Below the pieces are notes generated by a model, which was not told the DNA's origin, did no database searches, and was given only the letters and a program-made list of their open reading frames with translations. Of a stretch of 9,409 nt of DNA, positions 5,941 to 9,409 are shown piece by piece. This stretch comes from an uncultured Desulfovibrionaceae bacterium. GTDB lineage: Bacteria; Desulfobacterota; Desulfovibrionia; Desulfovibrionales; Desulfovibrionaceae. How positions within the stretch are numbered: the stretch's first letter is position 1; each line of letters begins with the position of its first letter. A program made the translations under genes and the position numbers. Where the stretch lies: positions 1 to 9,409 of the forward strand of contig CASQEL010000053.1 of the NCBI GenBank assembly GCA_949427775.1, in the 5' to 3' direction.

Positions 5941-6312
5941 ATGCTGAACATCACTGTAGCTCCGGAAGTTCTTGCGAAGTTCAAGGAGCTTTTGGCAGAG
6001 GAAGACAATGAGGACGCCGTATTCCGCATACGCGAAACAAAAGTCGGCGGCGGCTGTAAAAGCCATATGGAACTCCGTGTGAGTCTTGATGAACGTGAAG
6101 ACCCCGATGAAGAGCAGGAAGTGCAGATTGAAGGCCTGCCTTTTGTTGTCAACGAAGACGTCATTGCTTCGTATGGTCTGACGTATACCATTTTTGTAGG
6201 GGAAAACGGCGTCCCCGCAGTCAGCTCTCCCCTGCAGGGAGAGCAGACCGCCCAGGCGGCTGGAGGTTCCGCCGGCGAAGGAGCATGCTCCCTGCCCAAA
6301 ACCGGCGACTGA
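5941..6312 (+). CDS. HesB/IscA-like small protein, copy 2
   Basis: This 123-residue near-twin of the protein at 5281 differs at only one residue in the first 99 (Val10 for Ile). It then diverges in a short linker before the shared ending CSLPKTGD; the linker is three residues longer. Cys39 in GGGC is kept, and a second cysteine lies at 116. In DNA, 263 bases in a row are identical to copy 1. ATG at 5941 is preceded by AGAGG in a weaker Shine-Dalgarno than copy 1, so it may be translated less. The same family caveats apply: an A-type carrier-like fold without the C-terminal CxC. A fixed second copy may serve dosage, or be a recent expansion. Confidence 0.65.
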   Translation: MLNITVAPEVLAKFKELLAEEDNEDAVFRIRETKVGGGCKSHMELRVSLDEREDPDEEQEVQIEGLPFVVNEDVIASYGLTYTIFVGENGVPAVSSPLQGEQTAQAAGGSAGEGACSLPKTGD

Positions 6313-6354
6313 CCTCCATTCCTGATATCCGCCTCGGCGCGGACACGGAAACCC

Positions 6355-6385
6355 CGCCTGCCCGGCTGAACACGCCGGGCGGGCG
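6355..6385 (+). other. Intergenic stem-loop after HesB-like copy 2
   Basis: CGCCTGCCCGGC (6355-6366) pairs with GCCGGGCGGGCG (6374-6385), twelve pairs with one U-G and a 7-base loop. It ends 19 bases before the third small gene's ATG, which lacks a good ribosome binding site, so the stem may influence its translation or couple it to the gene upstream. Confidence 0.45.
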
Positions 6386-6404
6386 GGCATCGGAAAAACT
6401 CGCC

Positions 6405-6743
6405 ATGCTGCGCATCACTTTGACAAGCCGGGCGCGTGACGTCCTGCGCAAAATTCTGGCCCGGGAACATGAAGAAACCCCTGAGGCTGTATTCCGTATC
6501 AGGGAAACGCGGCGCGGCATATATGACGCTGCCGTGTATGAGCTTCGTCTCGGACTTGACGAGCAAACCGAAAATGACGAAACGGCGACTTGCGGCGGAA
6601 TGCGCTTTGTGGCCGACCGGGATTTTCTTGCCCTGCGCGGCGATGCTCCCACGTTCTACATTGTGACGGACAAACGCGGTCTGCCCTCTGTTCATCCGTT
6701 CAACGCATGTTCTCCTCCCGAGCCGACACCCCGCGACGAGTGA
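6405..6743 (+). CDS. Divergent HesB/IscA-like paralogue lacking first cysteine
   Basis: This 112-residue protein aligns with the two preceding ones along its length. MLRITLTSRARDVLRKILA matches MLNITVAPEILAKFKELLA, and AVFRIRET is identical. YELRLGLDE matches MELRVSLDE, and the end, GLPSVHPFNACSPPEP, resembles GVPAVSSP plus the terminal Cys-Ser-x-Pro. The GGGC motif is replaced by RRGIYDAA, so the cysteine that would bind a cluster is gone, while Cys102 near the end is kept. It is therefore an old paralogue, not part of the recent duplication. ATG at 6405 is chosen by this alignment; no strong Shine-Dalgarno precedes it. It may form a hetero-oligomer with the other two as a non-binding partner, which is speculation. 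Confidence 0.6.
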   Translation: MLRITLTSRARDVLRKILAREHEETPEAVFRIRETRRGIYDAAVYELRLGLDEQTENDETATCGGMRFVADRDFLALRGDAPTFYIVTDKRGLPSVHPFNACSPPEPTPRDE

Positions 6744-6763
6744 CTCCGTAGCGCAGGTCGGCG

Positions 6764-6784
6764 ACCGCCCCCCCGGGGGGCGGT
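6764..6784 (+). terminator. Rho-independent-like terminator after the HesB-like genes
   Basis: ACCGCCCCCC (6764-6773) and GGGGGGCGGT (6775-6784) are perfect inverted arms with a one-base centre, giving a strong GC stem with a small loop. Two more T residues follow directly. It lies 21 bp after the third HesB-like stop and could end or attenuate transcription from the GRE promoter. The remaining 130 bp to the TPR gene contain a GCAACGTTGC palindrome (6800-6809) and a GGGTCG/CGACCC repeat (6817-6840), but no clear promoter. Confidence 0.6.
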
Positions 6785-6914
6785 TTCCGATCAGCGGGCG
6801 CAACGTTGCGGGGCGCGGGTCGGCCGGAAGTCCGCGACCCTCCAAAAGACTTCGCCGTCCCGCCGGTCCCTTTTTCCCTGAAGGGGCGAATTCAAATCAT
6901 AAAGGAACCTTTTG

Positions 6915-7745
6915 ATGAACACCACGGAACACATTCAAAGGGCCGAAACCCTCATGAGTCAGGGGAATGCGGAAGAGGCGGAAAAGCTTTACGGGGCGCT
7001 CTGCCGCATGGAGCACCTCACCGTGACGGAACGCGGCGTTGCTCTTTTCGGCCTGGGAGCCTGCTTTTTTGTTCAGGAAAAGTACACGGCCGCCCTTTCC
7101 CGCCTTCAGGAAAGCTGGGAGCTGCTGATCTCCGGCATGGGCATGAAAGCTCCGCTCACCACACGCACCATGGTTCTGCTTTCCCGCACCCAGATTGCGC
7201 TCGGCAGACTGGAAATCGGCATGGAAATCGGGCACGGCGCGCTGGAAAATCTTATGGAGCTGTACGGGCCGGAAGACGAGCAAACAGCCACGGCGGCATT
7301 TTTTCTGTCCGCCGGCGCATATCAGTTCGGGCGGCTGGCCGAAGCCGAAAAGCTGACGCTTCAGGCGCTGCACGCATGGGAAAAGCTGCACGGACGCAAT
7401 TCCCTTCAGGTGGCAAGTTGTCTGGACGCGCTGGGCAAACTGAGGAATGTCTGCGGCGAAAAACGGGAAGGAGCGGAATTTCAGCGCCAGGCCCTGGACA
7501 TCAAGCTGAATATCCTGGGCGAACATGAAATCACGGCGGCCTCCCTTGGACATCTGGGCATGACGCTGGCGGATATGGAAGACTGGAAGGGTGCGGAGGC
7601 TCTGCTGGCCCGCTCGCTGGACATCTTTGAAAAACTCGGTGCGGACAACAACGCCGAAGGTACGGAAAACTTCCGGAAAACCCTCGCCCGGTGCCGGAAT
7701 CACCAGGATAAGGAGTCGAACAATGGACAGGACCTCGCTCATTGA
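6915..7745 (+). CDS. TPR-repeat protein
   Basis: This 276-residue soluble protein is built almost wholly of about six helical hairpins of the kinesin-light-chain TPR type, roughly at residues 4-35, 41-76, 82-118, 121-160, 162-202 and 204-245. Typical units read AAFFLSAGAYQFGRLAEAEKL and LGHLGMTLADMEDWKGAEAL. Such repeats bind partner proteins. No signal peptide or membrane segment is seen. ATG at 6915 is chosen over the TTG one codon earlier, with AAAGGA (6901-6906) eight bases upstream. It overlaps the next gene by 23 bp, implying coupled translation, so the DUF4125 protein is the likeliest partner. Whether it belongs to the GRE transcript depends on read-through at 6764-6784. Confidence 0.85.
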   Translation: MNTTEHIQRAETLMSQGNAEEAEKLYGALCRMEHLTVTERGVALFGLGACFFVQEKYTAALSRLQESWELLISGMGMKAPLTTRTMVLLSRTQIALGRLEIGMEIGHGALENLMELYGPEDEQTATAAFFLSAGAYQFGRLAEAEKLTLQALHAWEKLHGRNSLQVASCLDALGKLRNVCGEKREGAEFQRQALDIKLNILGEHEITAASLGHLGMTLADMEDWKGAEALLARSLDIFEKLGADNNAEGTENFRKTLARCRNHQDKESNNGQDLAH

Positions 7746-8343
7746 GCGCATTGTGGACATTGAATGGCGGATGTTCAGCAGCGTAAACAATGCGGGCGGC
7801 AAGGCCGCCTGCCAGACGGATTCCGCCACCTTCAGGATTATGCGGAGCAGCCAGTGCGCGACCTGGGACGAAGATCTGCTCGCAAGCTGGCTGGCGGATT
7901 TTGAAGCCGCGCAGGCTCAGGGACGCAACCTCATGAGCGAAAAATACGCGCGCATGATGGAATCCACCTTTCCGGAGGAATACGCGCTCATTGCGGATCG
8001 CCTTCCGCCGCTGGACCCCGGCGCGGCCCGAAAAATTGAAGAAATTGTGGCCATCCATCTGAACTGGAAGGAAGAACTGGACGCGCGCTGCCCGCATCTG
8101 GCGGATCGGGGCCGCCCCCTGCACAGCGCGGACGACAGCGCGGGGCTGCCCTCGCTGGAAACCTATATGCGGGGGGAACTGCAAACCCTTTCCCCCGCAA
8201 CGATAGACCTGTATCACGCCGCCACCCTCAAACGCGTTGAAAAGGGCGAAAGCGAGGCCGAAGAAAATCTGCTCAACCAGGTCAGGCAGTACGGCTTCAC
8301 AAGCCTGGAAGAAGCCGAACACCATTTCGCCACGCATGAATGA
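7723..8343 (+). CDS. DUF4125 family protein
   Basis: This 206-residue protein matches my memory of the DUF4125 family, whose function is unknown. The features are the N-terminal IVDIEWRMFSSVNNAGGKAACQ (about residues 10-31), the segment GRNLMSEKYARMMESTFP (67-84), and GRPLHSADDSAGLPSLETYMRGEL (130-153) with SPATIDLYH after it. No transmembrane segment or signal peptide is visible. The strongly conserved acidic, Trp, Asn-Gly and Cys-Gln residues near the start would be candidates for a functional site, but none is assigned. ATG at 7723 has AAGGAG (7710-7715) upstream and begins inside the TPR gene, a 23-bp overlap that suggests a stoichiometric pair. The frame is open further upstream only as an accident of the overlap. 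Confidence 0.8.
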   Translation: MDRTSLIERIVDIEWRMFSSVNNAGGKAACQTDSATFRIMRSSQCATWDEDLLASWLADFEAAQAQGRNLMSEKYARMMESTFPEEYALIADRLPPLDPGAARKIEEIVAIHLNWKEELDARCPHLADRGRPLHSADDSAGLPSLETYMRGELQTLSPATIDLYHAATLKRVEKGESEAEENLLNQVRQYGFTSLEEAEHHFATHE

Positions 8344-8404
8344 CGATAACGTCATCTGAACCGGAGCCATCCCGCCTGACCCGCCGGGAAACAGTGACCG
8401 TGCG

Positions 8405-8442
8405 GAACGGCCGTCATCCGCGCTCGCGGATGACGGCCGTTC
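8405..8442. terminator. Perfect 18-bp inverted repeat, bidirectional terminator
   Basis: GAACGGCCGTCATCCGCG (8405-8422) and its exact reverse complement (8425-8442) are separated by two bases. It sits between the convergent DUF4125 and DUF169 genes, as expected for a shared terminator. T-runs are poor on both sides, so it may work as a stable 3' end barrier, partly with Rho. Confidence 0.65.
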
Positions 8443-8464
8443 TCATCAGGCGTGAACAGAGCGC

Positions 8465-9247
8465 CTATTCCGCCTTTTTGAACATAATGAGCGGGCAGTT
8501 CTGGCAGATATCCGCGCCGGGGAAGGGGTGACCTTCCCGCGTCAGGGAAACTCCGCCCTTTTCTTTCACACGCGCGGCCATACGCTCCGCCACATCCCGG
8601 AGATGACCGCCCGGCACCATGACATTGATTTCCCCGCGCTCCATCTTGCCGGAGTTATAGCTCCCCGCGCAGGCCAGGGTCAGATTGGCCTGCGTTTCGA
8701 CAAAACTGAGCACGCTGCCGCCGCATATGGCGGAATTGACGCACAGCACGGGCCGTAAAGGATGAACATTCCGCACGGCCATCCAGTCATTCAGAATGTG
8801 GTAGGCCTGCATGTTGTCACAGCAGAAATGCGCCACATCGGGTTGCCCCGTCCCCGCGGAAAGCGGACTCAGGGCCACGGCCAAAAGCTTTTTCCCGGTC
8901 AGCCGAGGTTTGCTTTCCAGAACGCGGCGCGCCTGTTCCTCGTCCGTGCAGAATTTGCGATGCAGGCGGAGATCAGCTTCCTCCATGTCCCGCAGTCCGA
9001 ACACGAAGCGAGCGCCCCGGCACCACAGCTTGTCCATGTCCAGCACAATGGTCAGCCCTTCCATGCGTGCGCCAAGTTCGGCCTGGCAGAAGGTGAGCGG
9101 TTTGACCGGAGCATAGTGTTCGTATGTCTTTCGGAAAGTCTCCAGCTCCGTTGCATCAAAAAAGAAACGTATCCCCACCGGAGCGTGCACAAGCCGCAGT
9201 TCACGCATGAAAAATTCATACATTTCCGTGTAATGCGTAAAATACAT
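8465..9247 (-). CDS. DUF169 family protein
   Basis: This 260-residue protein resembles the DUF169 (COG2043) family, common in anaerobes including sulfate reducers and methanogens and without an established function. Seen in the sequence are PVGIRFFFDATELE (23-36) near the start and a run of cysteines in the middle and second half: CQAELGAR, FCCDNMQAYH and CVNSAICGG. The segment NLTLACAGSYNSGKMERGEINVMVPG follows. A terminal CQNCP has cysteines at 248 and 251. The many cysteines would suit metal or Fe-S binding, but this is inference. ATG at 9247 has AGGGAG about six bases upstream on the minus strand. It is convergent with the DUF4125 gene and has its own upstream control region at 9366-9396, so it is probably separate from the GRE operon. 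Confidence 0.8.
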   Translation of the reverse strand: MYFTHYTEMYEFFMRELRLVHAPVGIRFFFDATELETFRKTYEHYAPVKPLTFCQAELGARMEGLTIVLDMDKLWCRGARFVFGLRDMEEADLRLHRKFCTDEEQARRVLESKPRLTGKKLLAVALSPLSAGTGQPDVAHFCCDNMQAYHILNDWMAVRNVHPLRPVLCVNSAICGGSVLSFVETQANLTLACAGSYNSGKMERGEINVMVPGGHLRDVAERMAARVKEKGGVSLTREGHPFPGADICQNCPLIMFKKAE

Positions 9248-9365
9248 CGTTGTCTCCCTGAGTCCCGCGCAGCAGGTATTGAGCGCCCCGGCGACACGGC
9301 GTCCTTTTGCCGGAGTCTCTCGGGCGGGTTCAGCGATCGTTATGCAAGCGCCGTTCTAGTATCGC

Positions 9366-9396
9366 ATAACACAAAATACTTCGTATTTTGCGTCAA
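9366..9396 (-). promoter_or_regulatory. Candidate MerR-type promoter/operator of the DUF169 gene
   Basis: On the minus strand TTGACG (9396-9391) and TGTTAT (9371-9366) are separated by exactly 19 bases. Those 19 bases are a perfect palindrome, CAAAATAC-TTC-GTATTTTG (plus-strand 9372-9390). A stretched 19-20 bp spacer filled by a dyad is the hallmark of MerR-family promoters. The -10 match is only four of six. A start near 9359 gives a leader of about 112 nt. Positions 9248-9365 hold no gene that I can see. Confidence 0.5.
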
Positions 9397-9409
9397 GATC
9401 ATTCGCCGA

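Larger units (their letters stand above)
5735..6404 (+). repeat. Tandem duplication unit 2
   Basis: This is the second direct copy of the unit at 5072-5734, again starting with CGAGAGCGCCTG (a relic of the GRE 3' end, with its stop codon changed to a cysteine codon context) and ending just before the third HesB-like ATG. The flanking parts differ from unit 1 by many substitutions and small indels, whereas the gene core is nearly identical. Confidence 0.9.

Noticed and set aside
5056..6390. A 444-codon open frame on the minus strand through the duplicated region
   Set aside because: It lies antisense to two HesB-like genes. Its internal repeats come from the tandem duplication, and it has no family-like sequence or ribosome binding site. 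It is a shadow of GC-biased coding DNA.
5094..6404. A CRISPR array or other short-repeat array in the region of repeated sequence
   Set aside because: There are only two long units of about 660 bp, each with a gene, and no regularly spaced short repeats.

Overview
The window is about 9.4 kb of moderately GC-rich bacterial DNA. The gene content is a glycyl radical enzyme (GRE) with its radical-SAM activase, apparent sigma-54 promoters, HesB/IscA-like small proteins, and DUF4125 and DUF169 proteins. That mix suggests an anaerobe of the Desulfovibrionaceae type (Bilophila, Mailhella or Desulfovibrio relatives). This placement is an inference from gene families and composition; no taxonomic marker gene is present.

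Layout. Positions 129-906 hold a promoter and a two-gene toxin-antitoxin module (RelE/HigB-like toxin, then XRE-type antitoxin), with a 13-bp palindrome running into the toxin start codon. Positions 907-1237 hold no credible gene but contain several inverted repeats. One has perfect 16-bp arms and resembles the hairpins found with IS200/IS605-type elements. From 1238 to 5087 lies a divergent pair: the GRE activase on the minus strand and the GRE on the plus strand. The 544 bp between them carry a very good -24/-12 promoter toward the GRE, a plausible one toward the activase, and inverted GTGTACCG-type half-sites between the two that could be shared activator sites. The GRE message would have a leader of about 208 nt with several hairpins.

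Downstream of the GRE, on the same strand, are three small HesB/IscA-like genes (5281-5643, 5941-6312, 6405-6743). The first two arose by a tandem duplication of about 660 bp whose left end lies inside the 3' end of the GRE gene. The third is an older paralogue that has lost the first conserved cysteine. A strong GC hairpin follows (6764-6784). Next come a TPR protein (6915-7745) and an overlapping DUF4125 protein (7723-8343). A perfect 18-bp inverted repeat separates these from a convergent DUF169 gene (8465-9247, minus). That gene's likely promoter, at the right edge, has a 19-bp spacer filled exactly by a palindrome, as in MerR-family promoters.

How the genes may work together. The activase installs a glycyl radical in the GRE at Gly777. 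The GRE's thiyl site reads Cys443-Val-Gly where known GRE eliminases and arylacetate decarboxylases read Cys-Val-Glu, so its reaction is probably not one of the characterised dehydratase, lyase or decarboxylase reactions. The HesB-like proteins could assist Fe-S supply or act as small accessory subunits. The TPR and DUF4125 proteins form a coupled pair of unknown function. The proposed module is a sigma-54-controlled GRE of unknown substrate with an unusual set of accessory genes.
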